Shown here: positions 7,278-16,087 of the stretch, piece by piece | Numbering within the stretch: position 1 is the stretch's first letter | How the letters are laid out: each line of letters starts with the position of its first letter | Source: Candidatus Binataceae bacterium | GTDB lineage: Bacteria; Desulfobacterota; Binatia; Binatales; Binataceae | Direction of reading: 5' to 3' | DNA: 48,362 nt | Assembly: GCA_035294265.1 (NCBI GenBank) | Contig: DATGLK010000065.1 | Span: forward strand, 1 to 48,362 | Program-made: the position numbers and the translations under genes | The notes under the pieces: generated by a model | What the model was told of the DNA's origin: nothing | The model's database searches: none | Seen by the model: only the letters and a program-made list of their open reading frames with translations

Positions 7278-9110
7278 TTATGCCGGCTCAGTCAGGGCCT
7301 CCAGTGGCAGGCTGGCGCCGTTGAGAAAGATGAGCCGGCCGTCGTCGGGGCGGCGCTCTTTGAGCCAGCGCGATACCAGCATCATCGGCTCCAACTCGGC
7401 CTTGGTGATAGGGCGGGCCTGATAGCGGGCATAGTTGTCCGCGACGTAGCGCGAAATCCGCTGGGGAGCATCGGGCTCGGCCAGCTCAAAGCGCGCCGCC
7501 AGGCGTCCGCTCAGAATTACGCTGGCGGTCTCGCCTTCGACGATTACCAGGTTGTTTTCGGTCACCGTCTGACTCAACCGCCGCTCGCGGATCGTGAGCA
7601 GTTGCAAGGTCTGCAGGTCGCGCTGATAGCGCGCAGCCTCGTGAAAGCGCATCGCGGCGGCGGCCTGGTCGCGGGCCTGGACCAGTTCGGTAAGCAGCGT
7701 GCCGCCGCGCCCGCGCAGGAACTGCAGCGCGCGTTCGAGTTGGCGCCCGTAGCTGTGCGCATCGATGCTCTCGTTGCATGGTGCGGCGCAATGGCCAATC
7801 TGGCCCTGGATACAAGCCGAGCGCGCAGGATCGATCTCCAGCCGGCCGGCGCAGGTGCGCAAGCCGCACCAGCGAGCGAGTACCTCGACCGCCTGGCGCG
7901 GATGGCGGCGGCCGATGAAGGGGCCAAGCTGTAACCATCCGGACCGCGCCGCCAGTTTGGTGGTCACGCGCAAGCGGGCGAAGGGATCGTTCAGATCCAG
8001 GCAGATGAAATAGGCCTGCGGTGCGGTTTTGAGCTGGCGATTATAGGGCGGTTTGAGTTCGCGAATCAGTTTCGCTTCCAACAGCGCCGCCTCCAGCGTG
8101 GCGCGCGTGGTCCGGGTCTCGATACTAAAGACGTGGCTGACCAGATCGACGATCTTGCCCCTGGTTCCGGCGCCCCCGTTGAAGTACGAGGCGACGCGCC
8201 GCTTGAGATCGCGCGCCTTGCCCACGTAGAGCACGTCGCCGCGCTCGTTGCGCATCAGATAGACCCCGGCCTGGTGGGGCAGCGCGGCGACTACCTCGGG
8301 CCTGACATGGCGCTCCATCCGACGCCCCGTAACCGCGCTTTGAGTGAATTCCAGGGCCAGGTCGAGCCGCTTGATTCCCTGGGCAGCGAGCATCTCCAGA
8401 AAGATTCCCAGCAACTCGGCCGCCATCCGCGCGTCGCCCAGACCGCGATGGCGTCCCTCGGTGGCCAGGCCGAAGTGTTCCGCCAGCGCGTCCAGCCCGC
8501 GCCGGCGCAGCGAGGGGAGCAGGCGGCGGGCCAGCCGCAGGGTGCAGAGGACAGGATTACGCAGTGGAGCTCCCAGCACGCGCCGGTACTCGAAGTCGAG
8601 AAAGGATAAGTCGAATTGCGCGTTGTGCGCCACCAGCACCGCGTCGCCCAGAAAGTCACGAAAGCGCGGTAGCAAATCACTAATTGCTGGCGCCAGAGCT
8701 ACATCTTCGTTGCTAATCGAGGTCATCCGGGTGATGAAGGGCGGAATCGGGCGCGCCGGCCGGACCAGGCTCTGGAAGCTATCGAGGATGCGCCCGCCCA
8801 CGCACCGGTAGGCGCCAATTTCGATGATCTGATCGGCGCCCGGACGGCCGCCACGAGTCTCCAGGTCGACCACCACGAACTGGGCTTCCGCCAGCGGCCG
8901 GCGCAGTCCGAGCCCTTCCACCAGCGACCAGCGCCGATGGTCGGGATCGTAAGCAAAGGCGGGATCTCCGCCCAGCACCTGCTGGACGATCCGATGGCTG
9001 AACTCGGGGTCGTTGTGGGTGCCGCTGAAGAGCAGGCCGACGAGCTCTTCCACCGGCGCGCCTTCGATGCGGCCCGCTAGATAGGCGGCTAACTTATCCC
9101 GCAGCGTCAT
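7278..9110 (-). CDS. DEDDh exonuclease fused to UvrC-like GIY-YIG nuclease
   Basis: A 610-residue fusion. After an N-terminal region of about 75 residues comes a DnaQ-like 3'-5' exonuclease: D82 and E84 in VVDLET, D167 in HNAQFD, H221 and D226 in HRGLGD complete the DEDDh set. A GIY-YIG nuclease domain follows from about residue 282 (GVYLMRN, VLYVGKARDLKRRVASYF). A UvrC-like region then has several cysteines (CGLRTC, ACIQGQIGHCAAPC) and a UvrB-interaction-like helix. Such fusions are a known family (DEDD exonuclease with Cho/UvrC homology) thought to act in DNA repair. The ATG at 9110 fits the conserved start MTLRDKL better than an upstream ATG. The UvrC endonuclease and HhH domains are absent. 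Confidence 0.85.
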   Translation of the reverse strand: MTLRDKLAAYLAGRIEGAPVEELVGLLFSGTHNDPEFSHRIVQQVLGGDPAFAYDPDHRRWSLVEGLGLRRPLAEAQFVVVDLETRGGRPGADQIIEIGAYRCVGGRILDSFQSLVRPARPIPPFITRMTSISNEDVALAPAISDLLPRFRDFLGDAVLVAHNAQFDLSFLDFEYRRVLGAPLRNPVLCTLRLARRLLPSLRRRGLDALAEHFGLATEGRHRGLGDARMAAELLGIFLEMLAAQGIKRLDLALEFTQSAVTGRRMERHVRPEVVAALPHQAGVYLMRNERGDVLYVGKARDLKRRVASYFNGGAGTRGKIVDLVSHVFSIETRTTRATLEAALLEAKLIRELKPPYNRQLKTAPQAYFICLDLNDPFARLRVTTKLAARSGWLQLGPFIGRRHPRQAVEVLARWCGLRTCAGRLEIDPARSACIQGQIGHCAAPCNESIDAHSYGRQLERALQFLRGRGGTLLTELVQARDQAAAAMRFHEAARYQRDLQTLQLLTIRERRLSQTVTENNLVIVEGETASVILSGRLAARFELAEPDAPQRISRYVADNYARYQARPITKAELEPMMLVSRWLKERRPDDGRLIFLNGASLPLEALTEPA

Positions 9111-9337
9111 TTTCTCGCCCCGCCACCACACCACCCAAAAAAGCGCCTTTCGTGCTTCTTTCGCCGCTGGGCGCCGCCGCATTTTGTGCCCTTCCACAGC
9201 GGCTTGTCAACGGTTTTACCCCACTTCTGCCAAAGCTGCTGCAAGGGGGCCCGCGGCGACGTTGATGCCATGCGCTCGCCCGGAGGTCCGCCCTAGAATG
9301 CCCGGGGAGATTGAGAATTATGGCTGATAGGTGAGCG

Positions 9338-9366
9338 TTGACTCGGCGCAGAGGCTCGGCTAAACA
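9338..9366 (+). promoter_or_regulatory. Candidate sigma-70 promoter for rplU-rpmA
   Basis: TTGACT (9338-9343) and TAAACA (9361-9366) are separated by 17 bases. Transcription would begin only a few bases before the rplU ATG at 9381, or about 14 before the ATG at 9387. No Shine-Dalgarno motif is visible before either ATG, which agrees with a very short leader. This is a pattern match only. Confidence 0.35.
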
Positions 9367-9380
9367 ATTGGATTCGGCTA

Positions 9381-9734
9381 ATGGCGATGTTTGCAATAAT
9401 AAAAACCGGCGGTAAGCAATATCGTGTCGCGGTTGGCGACCAAGTAACGGTCGAGCGGATCGCCGGCGAAGTCGGCACCGAAGTTCGGCTGGATGAAGTT
9501 CTCGCCCTGGGTGGCGAGGGGCAAGCGGTAATCGGCACGCCGCTGGTAAGCGAGGCTGCGGTGCGGGCCCGGATCGTGGGTCAGCCGCGCGGCACCAAAG
9601 TTATCGTGTTCAAGAAGAAGCGGCGTAAGAACTACCGGCGCAAGCGCGGCCATCGACAGGAGCTGACGATGCTCAAGGTGGTAGCGATCGAGCATAGCGG
9701 CGCCACGATCCAGCCGCAGGAAGCATCGGCTTAG
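9381..9734 (+). CDS. rplU: 50S ribosomal protein bL21
   Basis: A 117-residue protein matching bL21: [13 protein letters not shown] near the N-terminus, then [20 protein letters not shown], a basic stretch that binds 23S rRNA, and a short C-terminal extension. It is a component of the large ribosomal subunit. The coding region may begin at the ATG at 9381 or at the one at 9387 (MFAII), the more usual N-terminus. The order rplU-rpmA-obgE is a widely conserved gene cluster. Confidence 0.96.
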   Translation: MAMFAIIKTGGKQYRVAVGDQVTVERIAGEVGTEVRLDEVLALGGEGQAVIGTPLVSEAAVRARIVGQPRGTKVIVFKKKRRKNYRRKRGHRQELTMLKVVAIEHSGATIQPQEASA

Positions 9735-9783
9735 CAAGGCAGGCCGCGGCCGGCGCGCCGCGCTTAAATTGGGAGATTCACCG

Positions 9784-10053
9784 GTGGCGCATAAGAAAGG
9801 GCAGGGTTCCACGCGCAACGGACGGGACAGTCCGGGACAGCGGCGGGGGATTAAGATTTACGCCGGTCAGCAGGTCAAGGCGGGCAACATCTTGGTGCGG
9901 CAATGCGGCACCCGGATCCATCCCGGGCGTAACGTGGGCCTGGGCCGCGATTACACGATTTATGCTCTGATCGATGGGATTGTCGCCTATGAAGCGCGCG
10001 GCGAACGCCGCCAAGTCAGCGTCAATCCGCCCAGTGTGAGCGTGGCGCAGTAG
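9784..10053 (+). CDS. rpmA: 50S ribosomal protein bL27
   Basis: The 89-residue product begins [20 protein letters not shown] after a GTG start, which is the bL27 N-terminus that reaches the peptidyl-transferase centre. GTG at 9784 is preceded by GGGAG eight bases upstream. A TTG further upstream would add residues not seen in the family. It lies 50 bases after rplU and is followed by an intrinsic terminator at 10081. Confidence 0.96.
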   Translation: MAHKKGQGSTRNGRDSPGQRRGIKIYAGQQVKAGNILVRQCGTRIHPGRNVGLGRDYTIYALIDGIVAYEARGERRQVSVNPPSVSVAQ

Positions 10054-10080
10054 CGTTGGGCCGCGCGTAGCTTGCATCCA

Positions 10081-10108
10081 AGCCCCGCCGCCAGCGGGGC
10101 TTTTTTTT
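10081..10108 (+). terminator. Intrinsic terminator between rpmA and obgE
   Basis: AGCCCCGC and GCGGGGCT form a perfect 8-bp stem around the loop CGCCA, followed directly by a run of eight T. It ends ten bases before the obgE start codon, so obgE must be reached by read-through, by processing, or by a promoter inside this element. Confidence 0.85.
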
Positions 10109-10117
10109 GGCGACCAG

Positions 10118-11101
10118 GTGCGAAAGTTTATCGACGAAGCCCGGGTTTTCACTCGCGCCGGCAACGGTGGCAACGGCGCGATCGCATTCCTGCGCGAAAA
10201 ATATCGACCCTTCGGCGGTCCCGCCGGTGGTGACGGGGGCAAAGGTGGGGATGTTATCTTGGAGGCCGACGAAGGGCTCTCTACCCTGCTTGATTTCAAA
10301 TATCGGCCGCGCCTGGTCGCACGCAGCGGCGAACCGGGCCGTGGCAAAGAACAATACGGACGAGCGGGCGACGATCTAGTGGTGCGGGTGCCGGCGGGGA
10401 CCATCGCCCGAGACGAAGCTACGGGTGAGATCCTGGCCGACCTAGTGGTGCCGGGGGAGCGTGGAATCGTCGCTCACGGCGGGTTGGGCGGGCGCGGCAA
10501 CATGCATTTTGCCACTGCCACCCGCCAGGCCCCTCGGATCGCCACGCCCGGCGGCGCCGGCGAGGAGCGCTGGGTGTTGCTGGAATTGCGCCTGGTGGCC
10601 GACGTCGGGTTGGTGGGCCTGCCCAATGCCGGCAAGTCCACCTTGCTGGCGGCGCTGACCGCAGCTCGGCCCAAGATAGCGTCCTATCCGTTTACCACCC
10701 TGAGCCCCAATCTGGGCCGCGTGCAGGTGGACGACCATCGCGATTTCACCATCGCTGATATTCCGGGCCTGATCGAGGGTGCCCATGAGGGGCATGGTTT
10801 GGGGGTGCGCTTCTTGCGCCACCTGGCCCGCACTCGGATACTGCTGTTCGTGTTGGACTTGAGCTCCGATCCCGAGCGCGATTATATCGTGGTGCGGGGC
10901 GAGATTGGTGCTTTCGATCGCAGTCTGCTCGAGCGTCCCGCCCTGATTGCGCTCAACAAGCTGGACGTGGTTGAGCCCGCGCAGGCGCAGGCCGCCCAAA
11001 AAGCGATGGCGGCAAGCGGCCTCGAAGTCTTTCCAATCTCCGCCCAGCAGCACACCGGATGCGAGTCGTTGATCGTCGCTTTGTCGCGCCATCTAAGCTG
11101 A
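10118..11101 (+). CDS. obgE: GTPase Obg (ribosome assembly and stress GTPase)
   Basis: A 327-residue protein with the glycine-rich Obg domain (KFIDEARVF, AGNGGNGAIAF, GGPAGGDGGKGGDV, GRGNMHFAT) and a C-terminal G domain: G1 GLPNAGKST, switch II DIPGLIEGAHEGHGLG and G4 NKLD. It binds GTP and assists maturation of the 50S subunit. There is no C-terminal OCT extension, the usual state in many Gram-negatives. The only workable start is GTG at 10118. No Shine-Dalgarno sequence precedes it, and a terminator hairpin with its T-run lies immediately before. Neighbours are the conserved rplU-rpmA upstream and proB downstream. Confidence 0.95.
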   Translation: MRKFIDEARVFTRAGNGGNGAIAFLREKYRPFGGPAGGDGGKGGDVILEADEGLSTLLDFKYRPRLVARSGEPGRGKEQYGRAGDDLVVRVPAGTIARDEATGEILADLVVPGERGIVAHGGLGGRGNMHFATATRQAPRIATPGGAGEERWVLLELRLVADVGLVGLPNAGKSTLLAALTAARPKIASYPFTTLSPNLGRVQVDDHRDFTIADIPGLIEGAHEGHGLGVRFLRHLARTRILLFVLDLSSDPERDYIVVRGEIGAFDRSLLERPALIALNKLDVVEPAQAQAAQKAMAASGLEVFPISAQQHTGCESLIVALSRHLS

Positions 11102-11204
11102 ACGGGCCGGGCGATAGCGGCGAGTAGTCGCCCATTCGGCAGGAGCGAGGCCAGATCGATGTTCAAGGTTCGAGCGGTCGCTTTGGCGTCTTGCGTCGTT
11201 ACTA

Positions 11205-11230
11205 GCTCGCGCGCGGAGTAGCGCGCGAGC
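11205..11230 (+). other. Perfect 10-bp hairpin in the proB leader
   Basis: GCTCGCGCGC (11205-11214) and GCGCGCGAGC (11221-11230) are perfect inverted repeats around GGAGTA. No T-run follows, so it is not an obvious terminator. It sits 32 bases before the proB ATG, in the 161-bp obgE-proB gap, and could shape the proB leader or serve as a palindromic protein site. Confidence 0.5.
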
Positions 11231-11262
11231 GCGTAGACGGGAACAGGTGTTGGCGGCGGTTG

Positions 11263-12396
11263 ATGTCGCAGCTAATTCATAAAGTTGAAGTGCTGAGTCG
11301 GATCCGCCGATTAGTGGTGAAAATCGGCAGCGCCGTGCTGTCCGATCGCGAGGGGCTGCGCGAGGAGGTCTTTGCTCGCCTCGCGGCGGAACTGGAGGGG
11401 GTAGTCGCGCGCGGCTTGCAAGTGATCGTGGTTACTTCCGGCGCGATCGCGGCCGGTCGGGCGCGGGTTCCGGTCAGCGCCAAGGCTACCATCGCGGAGC
11501 GCCAGGCCGCGGCCGCCACCGGCCAGATCGCGCTGATGACGCTGTGGGCGCGTCACTTTGCTGGGCAGGGACGCCAGATCGGCCAGCTGCTGTTGACCCA
11601 TTCGGATCTGGCCGAACCACGCCGGCGGCTCAATGCTCGTCATACCATCGAAACTTTGCTGGCCCACGGCATCGTACCGGTTATCAATGAAAACGACAGC
11701 GTGGCGGTGGAAGAGATCCGTTTCGGCGACAACGACAATCTCTCCGCCCTGGTGGCCAGCCTGGTGGAGGCTCAACTGCTGGTAATTCTCACCGACGTGG
11801 CCGGAGTCTTGACCGGCGATCCGCGCCGGCGACCCGACGCGGCGCTGATTCCGCTCATCGCCGATCCCGACGCCGCGATGAAGGGGTTGGTCGCGGAAGC
11901 GGCCGGGCCGCTGGGCACCGGCGGGATGGAGACCAAGTTGCGCGCCGCGCGCCAAGCCGCGCGCGCGGGGGTCGCGGTCGTGATCGCTTCGGGCCAGGAG
12001 CCCGATACGCTGGCCGGCGTGCTCGATCCGGCCTGTTCCAGCGGTACGCTCATCCTGCCCGCGCGCACTCGGCTGCGCGGTCGCAAGCACTGGATCGCGT
12101 TCGCGCTTAGGCCCGCCGGCCGCCTGAGCGTAGATCGCGGGGCGGCCGAGGCGCTGCGGCACAAGGGGCGCAGTCTGCTGCCCTCGGGGGTAAGCGAGGT
12201 GCGCGGCGAATTCGGCGCCGGCGCCTGCGTGAGCCTAATCGATCCCGAGGGGCAGGAGTTCGGGCGTGGACTGGTCAATTATCCGGCCGCCGACGTGCTG
12301 AAATTGCAAGGCCGGCGTTCGGCCGAAATTGCCGCCATCCTGGGCTACCAGGTGGCCGACGAGATCATCCATCGCGACAACCTCGTGCTACTATGA
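11263..12396 (+). CDS. proB: Glutamate 5-kinase
   Basis: A 377-residue protein that phosphorylates glutamate with ATP in the first step of proline synthesis. The amino-acid kinase domain shows LVVKIGSAVL near the start, VTSGAIAAGR, INENDSVAVEEIRFGDND and GTGGMETKLRAAR. A PUA domain fills the C-terminal part (about residues 285-377). ProB with PUA is the common form in bacteria. The ATG at 11263 is used here; a TTG one codon earlier cannot be excluded, and no strong ribosome site is seen. It is followed by proA eight bases after its stop, so the two form an operon. Confidence 0.95.
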   Translation: MSQLIHKVEVLSRIRRLVVKIGSAVLSDREGLREEVFARLAAELEGVVARGLQVIVVTSGAIAAGRARVPVSAKATIAERQAAAATGQIALMTLWARHFAGQGRQIGQLLLTHSDLAEPRRRLNARHTIETLLAHGIVPVINENDSVAVEEIRFGDNDNLSALVASLVEAQLLVILTDVAGVLTGDPRRRPDAALIPLIADPDAAMKGLVAEAAGPLGTGGMETKLRAARQAARAGVAVVIASGQEPDTLAGVLDPACSSGTLILPARTRLRGRKHWIAFALRPAGRLSVDRGAAEALRHKGRSLLPSGVSEVRGEFGAGACVSLIDPEGQEFGRGLVNYPAADVLKLQGRRSAEIAAILGYQVADEIIHRDNLVLL

Positions 12397-12403
12397 GGTC
12401 GCC

Positions 12404-13654
12404 ATGAGTCTGGAAAGCGAAATCCGCGCCGGTCTGGAGAGCGCGCGAGAGGGTGCGCGCCGTCTGGCCTTGTGCTCAAGCGCGACGCGCAACCTGATCC
12501 TGACCAACCTCGCGGCCGCGCTGCGCCAGCGATGTGACGCGATTGCCGCCGCCAACGGGCGCGACCTTGAGGCGGCTCGTGATGAAGGCTTGCGCGGGGC
12601 GATGCTGGAGCGGCTGACGCTCACGCCCGAGCGGGTCGAGGCGATGGCGCGCGGAGTAGAGCAGGTGGCTGCGTTGCCCGATCCCGTGGGCGAAGTAATC
12701 GCGGGTTGGCGGCGGCCCAACGGGCTGGAGATTCGCCAGGTGCGGGTGCCGATCGGCACGATCGCGGTGATCTACGAATCGCGGCCCAATGTCACCGTCG
12801 ATGCCGCCGCGCTGCTGCTCAAGGCCGGCAATGCCGCCGTCTTGCGCGGGGGCAGGGAGGCGCTCCACACCAACCGCCTGCTGGCCGAGCTTATCGCGGG
12901 CGCGATGGCGGAGGCGGGCGCGCCCGTCCAGGCGCTGTTTTTCGTCGCCACGGCAGAGCGCGAGGTGGTCCAGATTCTCAAGCGCAGCGCCGCTCTGCTC
13001 GAGCTCATCATTCCGCGCGGCGGCGGCGCCTTGAAGCAGGCGCTGGAGGCCTCTGCCGTGCCGGTGCTGCCTCATTTCGACGGCATCTGCCACGTCTATG
13101 TGGATCGCGCGGCCGATCTGGGGCAGGCCCTGGCGATTTGCGTCAATGCCAAGACCAGCCGGCCTTCGGTGTGCAACGCGATGGAGAATCTGCTGGTACA
13201 CGAAGCGATCGCACCCCGTTTCTTGCCGCTGTTGGACCGGCAGTTGGGGGCCTTGGGAGTGGAGTTGCGCGGATGTCCGCGCACTCTTGCCCTGATTCCG
13301 GCCAAGGCCGCCACCGAGGAGGATTGGGATCGCGAGTATCTCGATCTGATTTTGTCGATCAAAGTGGTGGAGTCGCTGGACGAGGCGATCGACTTTATCG
13401 GCCGCCATGGCTCGGGGCTGGCCGACGCGATCGTGACCGCTGATTACGAGGCCGCGCGCCGCTTCCAACATGAGGTCGATTCCGCCACGGTGTACGTCAA
13501 CGCGTCCACGCGTTTCACCGACGGTTTCGAGTTCGGTTTTGGAGCGGAAACCGGCATTTCCACCAATCGCCTGCATGCGCGGGGGCCGATGGGTTTGCGC
13601 GAGCTGACCACCTACAAGTATGTGATTTGGGGTCAGGGCCAAGTTCGCGGCTGA
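12404..13654 (+). CDS. proA: Gamma-glutamyl phosphate reductase
   Basis: A 416-residue NADPH-dependent reductase that converts glutamyl phosphate to glutamate semialdehyde, the second step of proline synthesis. It belongs to the aldehyde dehydrogenase superfamily. Seen: GTIAVIYESRPNVT, the cofactor region LRGGREALHTN, the catalytic cysteine in SVCNAMENLLV (near residue 257), and the C-terminal GFGAETGISTNRLHARGPMG. The ATG at 12404 has GAGG five bases upstream, located over the proB stop. The next gene, nadD, begins 20 bases after the stop. Confidence 0.96.
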   Translation: MSLESEIRAGLESAREGARRLALCSSATRNLILTNLAAALRQRCDAIAAANGRDLEAARDEGLRGAMLERLTLTPERVEAMARGVEQVAALPDPVGEVIAGWRRPNGLEIRQVRVPIGTIAVIYESRPNVTVDAAALLLKAGNAAVLRGGREALHTNRLLAELIAGAMAEAGAPVQALFFVATAEREVVQILKRSAALLELIIPRGGGALKQALEASAVPVLPHFDGICHVYVDRAADLGQALAICVNAKTSRPSVCNAMENLLVHEAIAPRFLPLLDRQLGALGVELRGCPRTLALIPAKAATEEDWDREYLDLILSIKVVESLDEAIDFIGRHGSGLADAIVTADYEAARRFQHEVDSATVYVNASTRFTDGFEFGFGAETGISTNRLHARGPMGLRELTTYKYVIWGQGQVRG

Positions 13655-13674
13655 GTGCGGGAAGCGGCAAACCA

Positions 13675-14322
13675 GTGCGTATCGGACTATTCGGCGGCAC
13701 CTTTAATCCGATTCACCACGGCCATCTGCGCGCCGCCGAGGAAGTGCGCGAGGTGCTGGGGCTGGATTTGGTCTATTTCATTCCGGCCGCGGCGCCACCG
13801 CACAAACCCAGCGCCCAGCTCGCGCCCGCCGACCATCGCCTGCGGATGGTTCAGGCCGCCACCAAGGGCAATCGCCATTTCATGGTCTCCGACAGCGAGG
13901 TTCGCCGTTCCGGCCGCTCTTACACCATCGATACGGTGCGTTACTTCATCGCCAACACCCGCCCGCCCGCCACGGTGTTTCTGATGATGGGCAGCGACGC
14001 GTTCGCCGAGCTGGAGGGGTGGAAGGATTGTGACGAGATCGTCCGCCTCTGCCATCTGGCAGTGCACAGCCGCGACCAGCTCGCCACCCAAGGCCAACCG
14101 GCGATTGTTGCCGCGCTCAGGCGTTTTGGCTACCGTAAGAGTGAGGATCGTTATCTGCACTCCGGCGGACAGACGCTGACCTTTGTATCCACCACGTTTC
14201 TGCCAATCTCCGCATCGACCATCCGTGCCGGCTTGCAAGCGCAAAAGAGCGTGCGCTATCTGCTGCCCAACGATGTGCTCGATTACATCCAACGCCATTC
14301 ACTTTATTCGGGGGTCGAGTAG
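13675..14322 (+). CDS. nadD: Nicotinate-nucleotide adenylyltransferase
   Basis: A 215-residue nucleotidyltransferase that joins nicotinate mononucleotide and ATP to form deamido-NAD. The product starts RIGLFGGTFNPIHHGHLRAA, with the GGTFNPxHxGH motif, and carries the ISASTIRAG motif (ISxTxxR type) near the C-terminus. The start is GTG at 13675, with GGGAAG upstream. The order nadD-rsfS is a common conserved pair and is kept here with only five bases between the genes. Confidence 0.95.
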   Translation: MRIGLFGGTFNPIHHGHLRAAEEVREVLGLDLVYFIPAAAPPHKPSAQLAPADHRLRMVQAATKGNRHFMVSDSEVRRSGRSYTIDTVRYFIANTRPPATVFLMMGSDAFAELEGWKDCDEIVRLCHLAVHSRDQLATQGQPAIVAALRRFGYRKSEDRYLHSGGQTLTFVSTTFLPISASTIRAGLQAQKSVRYLLPNDVLDYIQRHSLYSGVE

Positions 14323-14327
14323 GCTTA

Positions 14328-14711
14328 GTGACTTCGTTGCAAAAGACGCTGAACATTGTTGACGCTGCTCTGCAAAAAAAAGCCTACGGTCTGGTCGTAC
14401 TCCAGGCCGAACATCTGAACTCCATCGCCGACTATTTCGTGATCGCCACCGGCCGCTCGGACATCCAGGTCCAGGCGATCGCCGAGGGGATAGACCAGCG
14501 CCTGGACGGCGACGGCGAGCATCCGCTGGGAGTCGAGGGCCTCGCCCATGGCTACTGGGTGGTAATGGATTACGACGACGTGGTGGTCCACATCTTTTAC
14601 GAGCCGGTGCGCGACCTCTACCGCCTGGAGACCAATTGGACCGACGCCCGGCAAGTGCCGCTGCCCGAGCCGTTCTCCTCGCTGGCGCGCCAGCTCAGCG
14701 TCTCCGCCTGA
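14328..14711 (+). CDS. rsfS: Ribosomal silencing factor RsfS
   Basis: A 127-residue protein of the RsfS/Iojap family, which binds uL14 and blocks subunit joining under starvation. Seen: the GTG start at 14328, LVVLQAEHLNSIADYFVIA, TGRSDIQVQAIAEGI, and the core VVMDYDDVVVHIFYEPVRDL with LYRLETNW. The gene is intact. Its C-terminal codons are repeated twice downstream (16019-16087 and 27538-27688), in frame and ending on the same stop with GCCTGAGCCG in common. That makes its 3' end a likely insertion site for the island. It converges with a hydrolase gene 18 bases away. Confidence 0.95.
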   Translation: MTSLQKTLNIVDAALQKKAYGLVVLQAEHLNSIADYFVIATGRSDIQVQAIAEGIDQRLDGDGEHPLGVEGLAHGYWVVMDYDDVVVHIFYEPVRDLYRLETNWTDARQVPLPEPFSSLARQLSVSA

Positions 14712-14729
14712 GCCGGCACCCGCCTGGGA

Positions 14730-15881
14730 TTAAAAGCCCTTGCGCCGCATCCAGTTGGCAAGAAGATCCATCGCCTGGTTGTGCACCTCGGGTTGGGTGT
14801 GGACGAAATGGTGGGCGCCGGCGACCGTCACCAGCTCCTTGTCCGAGTGGCTGACCGCTTCGTAATAGCCTTTGGAGTAACGCGGAAAGACGCCTTCGTC
14901 GGCGCCGAAATTGACGATGAAGAACGGCTTGGAGATGCGCGAGGCGTGGTGGTAGCCGTCCGCGTTGCTCGCCGACAGGCTCCATTGGCTCAGCCACGAG
15001 CGATAAGTAGAGCATCGCGCCATCCCGCCGTAGGCATTGCGATTGACCGTCCGCAGGTCGCCGCGGTAGGTCGAAGCGCTGGTCCCGGTGGTGCGCTCGG
15101 AGGGATCGACGGCCGGGTCCAGAAAACACAGGTCTGCGTTGGTTCGATATACCGGAAATTGCAGATCCTCCCCGCCGTCGCCCAGTTGTTTCAACTCCGC
15201 CAGCTTGGCCCAGCACCAGCGCGTGATGCGATGGTTGCGCTCCTCCTGCGCCGCCCGGTAGCGGGCAATGAACTCGGGTGAATAGGGCGGTCCGTTGCGC
15301 GGATCGTACATGTCCAGTGAGGAATCGGTGGCGTGCGGATCGCTTTCGTCTACCACCGAGGGATCGAGCGAATCGGTGAGTACGCGCGGCCGGCCGGGAT
15401 GGGCGGCGACGAGGATGATCCCGTCGGCGGAGGGCAATTCCTCCCGTGTCAGATCGGGCGGATCGCCGGCGGGAGTCGAGGTGATGGTCGGGCTTTCGGC
15501 CTGGCTTTGGTAGGTCGTCACCACCGAGCCGCCGCCGCTGCTGCCGATCAGCACGACGTTCTCGAAGCCGCGCTGGCGCGCGAACCGGACCGCGCCGCCC
15601 AGGTCCAGCAATAGCTCTTCCATGAACAGGCGCGAATCGTTGCCATAGAAGCGATGGGCCATGCCGATAGCCGCAAAGCCCCGATCTACCATCGCGCGCA
15701 ATGTGGGATGCAGAAGGGAGGCGGCGGTGGGATGCAGACCGATAACCACGGTGCGCGGCCGCTTGCCCGCGGGCAGATGGAGAGCCACGTGAACCCGGGG
15801 ATAAAGGCCGAGGAAATCGCTGAAGGACTCGTGCTCGGGCTTGCTCGTCGTTGGCACCCGAAGCAATTCGACGGTGGGCAT
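14730..15881 (-). CDS. Alpha/beta-hydrolase family protein
   Basis: A 383-residue protein with an alpha/beta-hydrolase pattern. The strand TVVIGLHPTA is followed by the nucleophile elbow GSSGGG, with the probable catalytic Ser115. A likely C-terminal histidine lies in GAHHFV near residue 355, after a strand (KPFFIVNFGADEG) that may supply the acid. Substrate is unknown; esterase- or dienelactone-hydrolase-like activity is plausible. There is no signal peptide, so it is probably cytoplasmic. The ATG at 15881 is preceded by GAGG seven bases away. It lies inside the rsfS-bounded region, between repeat copies one and two, and converges with rsfS. Confidence 0.75.
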   Translation of the reverse strand: MPTVELLRVPTTSKPEHESFSDFLGLYPRVHVALHLPAGKRPRTVVIGLHPTAASLLHPTLRAMVDRGFAAIGMAHRFYGNDSRLFMEELLLDLGGAVRFARQRGFENVVLIGSSGGGSVVTTYQSQAESPTITSTPAGDPPDLTREELPSADGIILVAAHPGRPRVLTDSLDPSVVDESDPHATDSSLDMYDPRNGPPYSPEFIARYRAAQEERNHRITRWCWAKLAELKQLGDGGEDLQFPVYRTNADLCFLDPAVDPSERTTGTSASTYRGDLRTVNRNAYGGMARCSTYRSWLSQWSLSASNADGYHHASRISKPFFIVNFGADEGVFPRYSKGYYEAVSHSDKELVTVAGAHHFVHTQPEVHNQAMDLLANWMRRKGF

Positions 15882-16018
15882 TGTCTGACCTCGCGGGGCT
15901 GGGATTGGCGCTGGGCCGGCCGTGGCCGGTAATCGGCTGCCGGATTGTAGTTGACATTACCGCCCGCAGGCAAAGCGCCTGCGGAAAAGAAGCCGCGCCG
16001 AGTCATACGCTGCATCTT

Positions 16019-16087
16019 AATGCCGGGCAGGTGTCGCCATCTGAACCGTTCGCCTCGCCGGCGCGACAGCTCGCCGTCTCCGCCTGA
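16019..16087 (+). repeat. Second, partial copy of the rsfS 3' end
   Basis: Twenty-three codons from AAT to TGA align without gaps to the last 23 codons of rsfS, with 15 base differences (54 of 69 identical) and a shared GCCGG after the stop. The translated tail EPFASPARQLAVSA matches EPFSSLARQLSVSA of RsfS. Upstream of 16019 the similarity stops. It lies 135 bases upstream of the hydrolase start, and appears to be an old junction between two insertions. Confidence 0.65.

Noticed and set aside
10442-11092. A 216-codon minus-strand frame opposite obgE
   Set aside because: It overlaps a universally conserved gene and has the composition of an antisense shadow.
12476-13642. A 388-codon minus-strand frame opposite proA
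   Set aside because: It has no family match that I can see and lies wholly opposite a well-conserved enzyme gene.
14695-15957. A 420-codon frame overlapping the hydrolase gene on the same strand
   Set aside because: It is arginine/serine-rich and unlike a folded protein, while the 14730-15881 frame has the hydrolase motifs and a ribosome site.
15964-15984. 8-bp hairpin (CCGCAGGC/GCCTGCGG) upstream of the hydrolase gene as a terminator
   Set aside because: There is no T-run on either strand, and no gene ends there; I cannot assign a function.
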